DNA of 64,000 bases from Athripsodes cinereus (taxonomy: Eukaryota; Arthropoda; Insecta; Trichoptera; Leptoceridae): positions 521,153 through 585,152 of the forward strand of contig OX388329.1 of the NCBI GenBank assembly GCA_947579605.1. The letters run 5' to 3'. The notes beneath the pieces are model-generated. The model was not told where the DNA came from. It saw only the letters and a list, made by a program, of their open reading frames with translations, and did not search any database. This document shows positions 10,615 to 19,302 of this stretch, one piece after another (positions within the stretch are counted from its first letter, which is position 1; the number at the start of each line of letters is the position of its first letter). Both the position numbers and the translations under genes were made by a program.

Positions 10615-11022
10615 AATACCTATGTGCTATATTGTTTTAATTTTTTCTTTTGTGAAGTGAGCTTGAATACATAATAATATGCATTAAACAAACAATAATA
10701 CAGTACATCAAGATTTTAAACTCCAAACAAGACTTACATCAAGATATTAATCATTTATAATAGTTGAACATGAAGCTTATAAACCCAAACAAAATATTTA
10801 ATTAAAAACATGGACATTTAACCTCAAGAAAGAAGATTTATTATGTATATTGTATTTTGTTGTATGTATTTTCAAGTATCTTAGCATTGGTAGAGGAAGG
10901 ATTTAATCATGGGTTGTAATGGGAAAGTAAATTCATTTTAGGTTTAATTAGTTGTTATCTTTATTGTAAAAATGTAAGTCCAATTGATGTTAATATCATC
11001 AATCGCTTACAGAGGGGGAGAA
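10615..11022 (+). other. BEL/Pao 3' untranslated region and polypurine tract
   Basis: About 400 AT-rich non-coding bases after the integrase stop. The polypurine tract AGAGGGGGAGAA (11011-11022) abuts the 3' LTR and would prime plus-strand DNA. Confidence 0.85.
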
Positions 11023-11353
11023 TGTTGAATACTGCCATCTGTGTGGTGAATTGTGAAGCACTAGTCACTGGCTATAGACATAAGGTGATAATCTATGGCG
11101 AATAAATTCAATTCAGGGTTTGTCTTTGGTTACGTGTATATAATACACACACACTTGTTGATCCACCTCTTCTTCTCCAATACACAGTCAAACAAAAATA
11201 TTAGCATCTATACTGTTCTATTTTGTTACAAGTTTTACATTAAATCCAATATAATTAAGAAAAAACAGTGTTTGTTCTGCATTACTCATCATTTACACAC
11301 AACTCAACATTAAGCGATCGTGAAGGGACATAGGCGATCGTGACACAACAACA
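11023..11353 (+). repeat. 3' LTR of the BEL/Pao element
   Basis: 331 bp, identical to 4726-5056 by eye. Followed directly by the second copy of the TSD CACCG (11354-11358). Confidence 0.95.
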
Positions 11354-11375
11354 CACCGACACAGTGAATACTCTC
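11354..11375 (+). repeat. Older repeat split by the BEL element, right half
   Basis: CACCGACACAGTGAAT resumes the repeat broken at 4725. In the inverted relative at 32745-32875 this follows CTACCTAAA without interruption. Confidence 0.75.
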
Positions 11376-12070
11376 CATTCTGCCTACATTCAAAACCCAT
11401 CTTCATTCTTAACTAATCACCCATGTATATAATTATTTATTAATTTAAATTTAATAATAAGTCTCTAGAAAATTTAACTATTTATTTCTTTCCCGAAGGT
11501 GTAATTATTTTATATCAGAATACAGATCACTAGAAAATTTCATTAAAAGCTTGAACTCAAAAATTTTAATTTTTAGGTTTAATCAAAGATTTAGATACAT
11601 TTTAGAGGGCGTTTTATTGTTTCTATCTCAACATTTCTATGTTAAAATCGGCATCAAAACACACACTTCTTGATTTATTTACAATCAATATAAAATGTTT
11701 GTGTTGTATTTATATTTTTCATGCTTCAATGGTTACGCTAGAATACATACATTATGATGTTTGCATTTCCTGTGTTCAATAGAACAGCGGGGACCATAAG
11801 AGTGTATGTTATATAATGTCAAGAAACAGTAGGATATATATTTATTATTATGTAGGTATCAAGTATCAGGTATGGGAGATATTACATATTTAAAGTATCG
11901 CATCTATCAGTTTTGTAACACATTACAAAAATGTTACAGTGACGGGAGCAATGTTCAGAAATCAATGTCAAATCTCAAAGTGAGGATTTTGTAAAGATAA
12001 AATAAATTGTGAATATATTCCGTGGAGTCCCAGCAGTGAGTTGGTCTCTCTCTCTATACTGAAAGTATTT
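11376..12070. other. AT-rich DNA without a recognised gene
   Basis: No frame of note. Positions about 12015-12050 (GTGGAGTCCCAGCAGTGAG, then TTGGTCTC) look like the start of the dispersed repeat R seen at 15890. Confidence 0.45.
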
Positions 12071-12074
12071 TTTT

Positions 12075-12425
12075 TTACCTACATATTTATTCAACCATTC
12101 GTGTCTACCGCTGAATATAAGCCTTCCTCATATGTCTCCAGGCATCTGTGTTCTGACCTTTCTGCAACCAATCGCCAGCGATTCTTTTATTGTCGTCAGA
12201 CCATCGTGTGAGAGGTGAGAGGTCTTCCTTAACTTCTTTTATCTTTACGAGGTCTCCACATTACTACTCTTTTTATCAATCTTTGATCTTTGAGTATAGC
12301 AACATGTCCCGCCCCACTCTAACCTTGCCACTCTTTGGACAACGTCCATAACGCACTATCTTCTACGTATTTCAGTGTTTCTCACACGATCAGAAAGGCA
12401 GGAATTTGTAAAATCTCCATTTCAG
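12075..12425 (-). pseudogene. Decayed RTE-like LINE C-terminal fragment
   Basis: Read on the minus strand in several frames it gives FSDRVRNTEIRRR, MDVVQRVARLEWGG, a (K)KRVVMWRPRKDK-like piece and QNTDAWRHMRKAYIQR. This order is typical of the post-reverse-transcriptase tail of RTE-like LINEs (V..VA.LKW...GH, then WRPR..KR..GRP..RW.DD, then D.WR...EAY.Q). Multiple frameshifts and stops; no function. Confidence 0.65.
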
Positions 12426-12733
12426 CGATAAGGTATGAATCTTATTCGAACTATCTTTATAATAACTTAACTTAAATATAAGTGATGAAAATTTAGAAGT
12501 ATTGTGTCATAAATAACTGTTGTACGAATAATCTTGACTGCTGTTTTGAAGTTGATATGAAATAAATAAGCACTACTTAATGTGAGATGTGCCAATAGAA
12601 AAAACCTAAATATTTACACTCATAAGGAGTCTTTTAATCACGGATAAAGTTGTATGTACGAGTAATTGTAATATCTGTTATTCAGGTGTCTCTTAGTCAG
12701 ATCTAAGAGTTTTAATATTGTAGTTAGTTCTTC

Positions 12734-13228
12734 CTTCTATCTTGCCCTCCAATATAAGGCGGAGGAGACGGTACTTCTCTCCACGCAGCACGTGACCCAA
12801 ATATGAGACCTTCCTCACTTTAACAATCGACAACAGCTCTCTCCTGGCTCCGGCTCTCCTAAGCACTTCGATGTTACTGACCCTTTCGGTCCAAGGTATA
12901 CGAAGCATTCTTCTGTGTACCCACATTTCGAATGCTTCTAACCGATTCATCACGTTTACTTTCAGAGTCCAAGTTTCACTCCCGTATAATAGAGTTGACC
13001 ATATGTAAGCTTTAATCATTCTTTGCCGAAGTTTAAGATTCAAATTATCGTCACAGAAGAAGGGTCTCATCTTATCAAATGCAGCACGAGCAACTTCTAT
13101 CCTGCATTTTACCTCTGTATCTGGGTCGAGTGTATTATTTGTTATGATACTGCCGAGGTATTTAAACTTGTCAACCATTTCGATATTTACTTCTTTTTGT
13201 TGCAGAGATGATCCAGAATAATCAAGTC
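12734..13228 (-). pseudogene. RTE-like LINE: inverted fragment, end of the reverse transcriptase onwards
   Basis: The minus strand encodes DKFKYLGSIIT, then WSTLLYGSETWTL, then NRLEAFEMWVHRRMLRIPW and YLGHVLRGE, ending EGKIEGR. This is the stretch from the thumb of the reverse transcriptase to shortly before the C-terminal end. It is an open frame for about 165 codons. The frame that continues upstream to 13391 is an artefact of reading through the junction into the antisense of the other piece. Confidence 0.8.
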
Positions 13229-13410
13229 TTCCAAGATAGAAGGAAGACGGGGAGTTGGCAGAAAGCAGATGTCCTGGCTGCGCAATATTAGAGAATGGAC
13301 CGGAATGAGGCCGGTGGATAACCTGTACAGAGCAGCACAGGACAGGGAGGTTTTTGCCGGAGTGATCGCCAACGTCGGGGGGACCTGACATGGCACAGAA
13401 AGAAGAAGAA
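13229..13410 (+). pseudogene. RTE-like LINE: 3'-terminal fragment
   Basis: The plus strand encodes KIEGRRGVGRKQMSWLRNIR, then EWTG, NLYRAAQDREVF and a stop, followed by the (AAG)n-like tail. It continues exactly where the minus-strand piece stops. RRG.GRK..SWL.NIREWTG is a common RTE-like C-terminal signature. Confidence 0.8.
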
Positions 13411-13424
13411 GATGTTAGTTCTTC

Positions 13425-14530
13425 TCTGTTCGTGTGTGCTGTTGGCTAGTTAGGTAAGTATATGCTATTAACTGTAGCAGAATAGAAAGATATGTATGTA
13501 TGCAATATTGTCTATATTCTATAATGTACTATTAATATTTAAGTGGAAGATACTTTGTCTTGTGTCGCTGGCACCCAAATCTACCCTCCCATATGTTTTA
13601 TTATACAGCAACAGGTAGGGCTGCCTCTGTACATTGAATTGTATAACTGATATTTTCTATGATACTGTTTTAATTTGTATAATTGTTAGCAATGTACAGT
13701 GAAGAATAAAACAAATATGCAATAAAACAAGATATCTTTTCGATAATATTTTACTAAATCACTCGCGAACGAGTGGATGGTCTTGAGAAGAATAGAATAC
13801 AATAGATATTTTTTTAGAAAATCATTATTTTTATCATATTATATTTATTATTACTCTAAAATTATCACTCTGCACTGATACCATAACAGCTTTTGGCCAA
13901 GGCGATCTCAGCAGAAAAATGAAAAAAAAAAGAAAAAAAAGAAAAAAAAAGAAAAAAAAAAAGAAAACAAACTGATTCTATTATAAACGTATATAGGAAT
14001 TCATATGTTGTAATAATATGTGTCATCCCTGATTTAAAGGTGTTTTACAGTGTCGCGTTGGTACAAGGGCAGAGTGATATTTATAGGAACGGCCCGCTGC
14101 TGAAGGTAAACTTTTATGAGTGCAATTCAATCTAATGTGTAGGAAGGTGTGTAAAGAGGTAGGAGGGCCCGAATGTGTGCCTGTTCGGGGACCTTATATA
14201 TAATTTAATACGCCCCTCTATTTTCCGTCCTAAACTTACCTACTAGATATAATGCAGATATATCTACCTACTAGTTACTCGGTAGATACGTTTGTAACAT
14301 CAAAAATTCTTTTTCTGGGACGTAAACTTTACATAAAACAATAGATTGGAAATGTGTTGTTCTTACTGTGCCGAGTACTTTTATATTTCATTGTATTGGG
14401 GAAACAATATTTTAGACATAACTACAACAGAAAAATGTAATAATAATAAAAAAGAAATATCACAGAATGAAATTGAATTTTTCAACCATACGTATTTCCA
14501 TATACGATCTATACATAATATTATTATGTC
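13425..14530. other. AT-rich DNA without a recognised gene
   Basis: Holds a purine-only low-complexity run of (GAAAAAAAAA)n type at 13920-13966. Positions 13850-13915 match 44785-44850 (a TTATTA tail followed by GACCATAACAG-like sequence) and look like a LINE 3' end on the minus strand. No gene seen. Confidence 0.5.
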
Positions 14531-14534
14531 ATCT

Positions 14535-15021
14535 CTGTCGGTCCCTCAACCCTGAGGATCGTGACCATCATGCCTCGTTCTGTAAACCATCTGTCTCCAT
14601 GTTGAGCGATCCTCCGCCATGTGTAAGGCCCCGTGAAGTGAGCTCTGTGTGGCCTCCTTAATTTGGTCGCTCCATCTTATTGTCACTCTGCCCCTTCCCC
14701 TCCTCCCTTCTACAACCCCAGTCATAATTACTTTTTCCAGGTTGTCATGCTCTCTTCTTGCAATGTGCCCGAAATATTGCAAAGCGCGCTGACTGCATAT
14801 CGTTGAGAGTCGCACCGAAATGTTTAGCTCCCTGAGGATGGACTCATTGGTCATGTGTTCGGTCCAATGCACTCGTAGCAATTTCCTCCAGCACCACATC
14901 TCAAACGCATCGATCCTCGCGCGTTCGCTAGCTCGCAGCGTCCGTAATGAATGCATTTACCACACTACTTTATCCGGGATCGTTCATCAACCATTACGGC
15001 CGAGTACATCCATTCTTTCGT
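14535..15021 (-). pseudogene. RTE-like LINE C-terminal fragment, interrupted by a MITE
   Basis: The minus-strand frame 14956-14546 encodes IDAFEMWCWRKLLRVHWTEH, then YFGHIARRE and VEGRRGRGRVTIRWSDQIK, then STWRQMVYRT. These are the AFE.WC.R..LR..W, FGH..R and GRRGRGR..R.W motifs of the RTE-like C-terminus. The fragment is still in sequence of the same origin up to 15021, where the MITE 15030-15531 interrupts it. Flanking sequence resumes at 15540. Confidence 0.75.
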
Positions 15022-15029
15022 GCTTCAAG

Positions 15030-15531
15030 TAGTGTTGTGGAATTCTCAAGAAATAATTTCTCGAAGTAGAGAATTTTCGGAGATTTTTTTTTATTTTTTA
15101 TTTAACAGTAGGTATAATAATAAAAAATACTTTATTCAATCAATCAATAACAATGTATGTATTATGTTGAGACAATTTATCACCAATTAATTATGGATAC
15201 AAAAAATGTTAGGTACCTACATAGAAAAAAGTGTTAATAACTGATGAAAAATCTTGATGTTTGACACCCCACATGCCCATATTTAAGTTAAAAAAATATT
15301 GCAGGTACATACATGGAAAAAAAGTGTTAATAACCTCTGATTTGGGCCTTAATCAGCCCCACAATTTTTCGGATCAATCAGGTTGGCTGCGAAGTATACT
15401 GGGCGAAAGATTATAATACCACTAAGAAAAATTATGAAGAGAAATTTCTCTTCCATCAGAGGAGAAATTCTCGGAGAAAATTCTCGTTCTCGAGAAATTT
15501 CTTTGGATAATTTTCTCTTCTCACATCACTA
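15030..15531. mobile_element. hAT-like non-autonomous element (MITE), 502 bp
   Basis: The ends are TAGTGTTGTGG... and ...CACATCACTA, an imperfect inverted repeat that continues inward with AAATTTCTCGAGAA-type sequence on both sides. The 8-bp TSD GCTTCAAG is at 15022-15029 and 15532-15539. TAGTG ends with an 8-bp TSD are characteristic of hAT. No transposase; two internal direct repeats (GTGTTAATAAC at about 15231 and 15325) are visible. It would depend on a transposase supplied elsewhere. Confidence 0.8.
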
Positions 15532-15539
15532 GCTTCAAG

Positions 15540-15889
15540 TGCTTGCAACCGTCCATCGTATGAGTATTGAGGACATGCGTTTCAGTTCAGACCACGTTGC
15601 CTGTTGCTTGGTCAGCTCCATACTCTTAAAATAGAGAGTCTGCGAGTCCTCAATGATGTATCTAAGTGTAATTCTGTGCAAACCTATTTCATGCTTGATT
15701 AATATCAGCTTAATTACTTACTTTCTGCAAACTTTCTTCTCTCCACTGCTGGAAATAGACCTCTTCAAAACTTTTCCACAACTGAACTTACATATTATTT
15801 ACCCTACATCGACAATTTTTAGCTTATCAAATATTTATTGAATTATTACAAAGTTCCTCAAATTTAACAACAAAAGTAAATATTTAATT
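15540..15889. other. AT-rich DNA without a recognised gene
   Basis: 15540-15640 continues the sequence interrupted by the MITE; the rest is AT-rich with no recognisable frame. Confidence 0.45.
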
Positions 15890-16018
15890 CTGTGGAGCAT
15901 CCGGCAAATAATTGGTCTCCCACTCTTTTCCATGAGTTTCAGAGAGTCCTTTAAAAGGCAGGACGTGTTTAAAAAATAATATATATTTTACATTTTGAAA
16001 TTCAGCGATAAATGAGTT
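15890..16018 (+). repeat. Dispersed repeat R, copy
   Basis: Carries the order GGTCTCCCACTCTTTTCC, GAGTTT, GTCCT(TT)AAAAGGCAGG, TTCAGCGATAA. The same order occurs at 26520-26730 and 53690-53880 inside the two long-LTR elements, at 46050-46170, and inverted at 41525-41770 and 44345-44770. No protein; class not known to me (SINE or MITE). Confidence 0.6.
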
Positions 16019-16021
16019 GTC

Positions 16022-16034
16022 GTTAATTTTTTAT
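16022..16034. repeat. 13-bp TSD of the LINE, left copy (3' side of element)
   Basis: GTTAATTTTTTAT, repeated exactly at 20827-20839; the bases just outside differ on both sides, which fixes the element borders. Confidence 0.88.
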
Positions 16035-16058
16035 ACTATACTATACTATACTATACCC
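16035..16058 (-). repeat. 3' pentanucleotide tail of the LINE
   Basis: On the minus strand the stop codon is followed by GGG and about four TATAG units. The truncated copy at 46764 has the same tail, while the copy at 36229 has TAGA units. Confidence 0.85.
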
Positions 16059-19000
16059 TCACGCCGTGTCCCAAGTGGGGTAGGCAGAGAGAACGGAACG
16101 CCAAACAGATCTATCTTTACACACTTCCTTCGCTTCCTCCACATTCATACAGTTCCTCATACACGCACGTCGGTTCCTCTTACTCAACACGCGGCCATCC
16201 TTGAGAATTTGATCCACGTGATCAAGCCACGTGGTTCTCGGACGCCCGCGTTTCCTCACACCCTTTCTTTCAGATAAGTATATCCTCTTTGTCATTCTTT
16301 CCTCTTTCATTCGTTCCACATGACCAAACCATCTCAATTTATTTACACGCATTCTGTCCACAACAGTCTTCTTGCATCCGCTCATTCTTCTAATATCCTC
16401 ATTCTTCACTCTATCACGCAGCGTTTTACCAACCATTCTTCTCAACGATCGCATCTCTACTGCATTTATTCCACTTTCGTCCTTCTTCAACCACGTCCAT
16501 GTCTCGCTTGCATACGTAAGTGACGGTACCAGAATGGTATTGTGCACCAGCATTTTAGCCATGTTCGACACATTGTCATTGCTGACAATGGGTCGAAGTG
16601 CACCGTTTACTCTAGCACCGGCCACTTTCCTTCTTTCAATGTCCCTATCGCATCTTCCATCCCTCGTAAACATACTTCCCAAATATACATACTCACTTAC
16701 TTGCTCCAAACATTCGTCACCAACTTTAATCTCGCAAATCGTTTTTTCATTCTCTCTTTCAAAAACAAGAACTTTCGTCTTCATAACGTTCATTTTCAAA
16801 CCATTCAAATTGCAACTATCATACACACACGTAACAATCTCTTGTAAGTCCCTTTCACTCTCAGCCATTAACACCAAATCATCTGCGTACATCAATGCAT
16901 TCACCCGAAACCCATTCAGCTCGACACCAACATCCATCTCTTTCACAGGTCGCATACAGTAGTCGAAGAATAGGTTGAACAGCCACGGAGACATGACACA
17001 ACCTTGCTTCACTCCTTTGGTGAGGACAAACCACTCCGAGAGAGTGTTATTTACCCTCACGCAAGCGGAGCTTCCCACGTAAAGTGAAGATATTGCGCGG
17101 ATCAACCGGCTGCTCACCCCATACTCCGACAACACGCGCCACAACCTTTCCCGGTCCACTCGATCATATGCTTTCTCCAGATCCACGAACGCACAAAAAA
17201 GCCTCTGGTGTTTACCCAGAAACTTCTCTATAACCATTCGCAGGGAGAAGATCTGATCGGTGCACCCTCTGCCATTCAAAAAAGCTCCTTGCGCATCCCA
17301 TATCTTACACTCAGTTATCTTTCGTACTCTCTCAATCAAAATTCTACCATACAGTTTCCCTATTGAGCTCAGCAAGCTAATAGCCCGATAACTCCCGCAT
17401 TCAAGCCTAGAGCCTTTCCCTTTGTACAGGGGGCAGATGATAGCCCTCTTCCAATCCTCTGGTGTAACACCTTCTCTCCAACAATCGTTGAAAAGCTCCA
17501 AACACCACGCGAGAGCCCCCGGTCCACCAGACTTGATGAGCTCAACGGCAACACAATCATACCCTACAGCTTTACCGCACTTCGCTTTTTTTAATGCATT
17601 CAAAATCTCATTCATGTCTATCATATCGTTTTCATTCACACTGCTTTCACTGTCGTCATACTCATTTGCATTTGTACCATCACATTCAAACAGATCTTCG
17701 AAATATTCCTTCCATCTCTGTAGCACACATTCATCATTCACTAACACACATCCATCCTTGTCTTTTATCCCTTTCATACTGTTCACACTTGAACCCGTCC
17801 TCTTTCGTTTCACTTCCTTCCAAAAAATCTTCATATTTTCACTCGCATACGTAGACAATTTCTTACATTCTTCATCTTCAAGCATTTTTTTCTTCATTTT
17901 CACAACTTCACGCACTTCCTTCTTGCATGTCTTGTAAACTTCTTTCTTTCGCTCTTTTTCACATGTGTCACACTGTTTCACATTCAGTAAGTCTTTCCAA
18001 GCATTCTTCTTCTTATCTACAGCTTCTTTCACATCATTATCCCACCATGCATCGCCTTTCTTACGTCCAACTTTAGCTTCACCACATGTTTCTTTTGCAC
18101 TTCCTACAAGCACACTTTTTAAGACATCCCACCTTTCATTCATCGTTAGATCATTCTTTTCGTTCGTACTCAGCTTCTCATTCACAGTTTTTACATATTC
18201 ATTCTTTACACTCTCATCTTTCAGTTTTTCGACTCTCAATCTCATAGCTGGCGTGGACTTTTGTGTTCTCGAACGCCAACCGGAGAATAGATTTATTCTT
18301 GAGACGACAAGAAAATGATCCGTCTCCAGCTCAGCGCCTCGATACACTCTAGTATCCGTGGTCGCCTTCCTGAGACGAGAGTCCACACACACGAGGTCAA
18401 TCATCGATCTTTCATTCCCTCTCTCCCAGGTATACATGTGGATCTCCTTGTGGGCGAAAAAGGTATTCGCCACAAAGAGATCCATCTCCAAGCACACATC
18501 AATTATTCGTTTGCCATTATCGTTCACTCTACTGTCTCCATTCATTCCCAAAACACTTTCAAGTTCATTCCTCCTAACACCCACCCATCCATTCAAATCA
18601 CCTGCCAAGATCAATCTTTCATTTTCATTTTTATCTTCTGCAATCTTTCTCACGCCATTCCAGAACTCTTCCTTTTCCGTCTCTATGGCATCGTTCCCAG
18701 GACCATACCCAACTATGAGTAAGATCCTAGTCATCGCCACTTTGAAACGGATCCAGATTAGCCTGGAACTTACACATTCATACCCTTTCATACATTCGCT
18801 CATTCTTTTCGATAAAAAAGCACCCACACCTTGACATGCGTGTTGTGTGTCTGGAACACCAGACCACAACTCGATCCTTCCATCACTTTCTTTAATACCA
18901 CACCCTTTCCTCTTCGTTTCGCAGACACACAAAACATCCAAATACTTATCATTCATCATCTCTAAAATTTCGTCCGTCTTTCTCACCATCCCTCCTCTCA

Positions 19001-19103
19001 CATTCAAAACTCCCACCCTGCATTCCGCTCTCCTCTTTGTGCCCTTCACCCACTTTGACGCGGCATGATGGGTGGCAAGCCTCATCGCTGCCATATGCGT
19101 CAA
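16059..19103 (-). CDS. RTE-like LINE endonuclease/reverse transcriptase (1014 aa)
   Basis: Residues about 28-270 are an APE-type endonuclease: LNVRG (N34), CET (E62), YGPG (Y133), AGDLNGWVG (D169, N171), SMIDLV (D236) and TDHFLV (D262, H263). A lysine/glutamate-rich linker follows (about 340-450). The reverse transcriptase spans about 505-790: KAVGYD, WKRAIICPLYKGKG, YRAISLL, FVDLEKAYDRVD (D641), KGVKQGCVMSPWLFN and YADDLVLM (D741, D742). The C-terminus has LRWFGHVERM and RKRGRPRTTWLDHVDQIL. All catalytic residues I can check are present and the frame is open, so the protein may be active: it nicks target DNA and primes cDNA from the element RNA. The start at 19103 precedes the endonuclease by about 28 residues and follows the leader. 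Long antisense frames opposite this gene are shadows. Confidence 0.93.
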   Translation of the reverse strand: MTHMAAMRLATHHAASKWVKGTKRRAECRVGVLNVRGGMVRKTDEILEMMNDKYLDVLCVCETKRKGCGIKESDGRIELWSGVPDTQHACQGVGAFLSKRMSECMKGYECVSSRLIWIRFKVAMTRILLIVGYGPGNDAIETEKEEFWNGVRKIAEDKNENERLILAGDLNGWVGVRRNELESVLGMNGDSRVNDNGKRIIDVCLEMDLFVANTFFAHKEIHMYTWERGNERSMIDLVCVDSRLRKATTDTRVYRGAELETDHFLVVSRINLFSGWRSRTQKSTPAMRLRVEKLKDESVKNEYVKTVNEKLSTNEKNDLTMNERWDVLKSVLVGSAKETCGEAKVGRKKGDAWWDNDVKEAVDKKKNAWKDLLNVKQCDTCEKERKKEVYKTCKKEVREVVKMKKKMLEDEECKKLSTYASENMKIFWKEVKRKRTGSSVNSMKGIKDKDGCVLVNDECVLQRWKEYFEDLFECDGTNANEYDDSESSVNENDMIDMNEILNALKKAKCGKAVGYDCVAVELIKSGGPGALAWCLELFNDCWREGVTPEDWKRAIICPLYKGKGSRLECGSYRAISLLSSIGKLYGRILIERVRKITECKIWDAQGAFLNGRGCTDQIFSLRMVIEKFLGKHQRLFCAFVDLEKAYDRVDRERLWRVLSEYGVSSRLIRAISSLYVGSSACVRVNNTLSEWFVLTKGVKQGCVMSPWLFNLFFDYCMRPVKEMDVGVELNGFRVNALMYADDLVLMAESERDLQEIVTCVYDSCNLNGLKMNVMKTKVLVFERENEKTICEIKVGDECLEQVSEYVYLGSMFTRDGRCDRDIERRKVAGARVNGALRPIVSNDNVSNMAKMLVHNTILVPSLTYASETWTWLKKDESGINAVEMRSLRRMVGKTLRDRVKNEDIRRMSGCKKTVVDRMRVNKLRWFGHVERMKEERMTKRIYLSERKGVRKRGRPRTTWLDHVDQILKDGRVLSKRNRRACMRNCMNVEEAKEVCKDRSVWRSVLSAYPTWDTA

Positions 19104-19302
19104 AGCGTACTACCTATTGTCTTACATTTATCTTACATTTTACCCCCCACCGCAAAGGAATACGAAAAATCCACCACCCTGTAACCCAACACCAAAACTT
19201 ACAAGTAAATTAAAAATATAGGAAAAAAAGAAAAGAAAAGTAAGAAACCTCCACCAAAATTAGTCAAGGTCGTGGGTCGTCTTAGAAGTGGCCCTGCGGG
19301 CC
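19104..19302 (-). other. LINE leader between tandem array and start codon
   Basis: About 200 bases of non-repeated sequence; no frame of note. It contains a T-rich/purine stretch near 19215-19245. Presumed 5' UTR. Confidence 0.6.

Larger units (their letters stand above)
4726..11353 (+). mobile_element. Complete BEL/Pao LTR retrotransposon (6628 bp)
   Basis: Two identical 331-bp LTRs (4726-5056 and 11023-11353, both starting TG and ending CA) flank an internal region with primer binding site, gag-pol, integrase and polypurine tract. The 5-bp TSD CACCG is at 4721-4725 and 11354-11358. Domain order (gag, zinc knuckles, aspartic protease, reverse transcriptase, RNase H, integrase, DUF5641-like end) is that of BEL/Pao. 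Identical LTRs point to a very recent insertion. A single frameshift near 9444-9450 splits the polyprotein, so this copy may be defective or contain a sequencing error. No env-like frame follows the integrase. Confidence 0.95.
12734..13413. mobile_element. RTE-like LINE insertion with inverted 5' half (twin priming)
   Basis: Two pieces of the same LINE 3' end lie head to head: 12734-13228 on the minus strand and 13229-13413 on the plus strand. The minus piece ends at the motif KIEGR and the plus piece begins at the same KIEGR, sharing about 14 bases (CAAGATAGAAGGAA). A (AAG)n-like tail (13399-13412) ends the plus piece. The 11-bp TSD GTTAGTTCTTC occurs at 12723-12733 and 13414-13424. Inverted 5' portion, contiguous breakpoints, tail and a single TSD pair are the structure known from L1 twin priming. 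Confidence 0.85.

Noticed and set aside
12693..13391. A single 232-codon LINE protein on the minus strand
   Set aside because: Only residues from about KEVNIEM to KIEGR belong to the LINE in this orientation; the first part is antisense of the plus-strand piece and the last codons lie outside the insertion.
16372..19068. Many plus-strand frames of 67-196 codons opposite the LINE gene
   Set aside because: They are antisense shadows of a long coding frame; their composition (Ser/His/Phe-rich) is the mirror of Lys/Glu-rich coding sequence and they show no domains.
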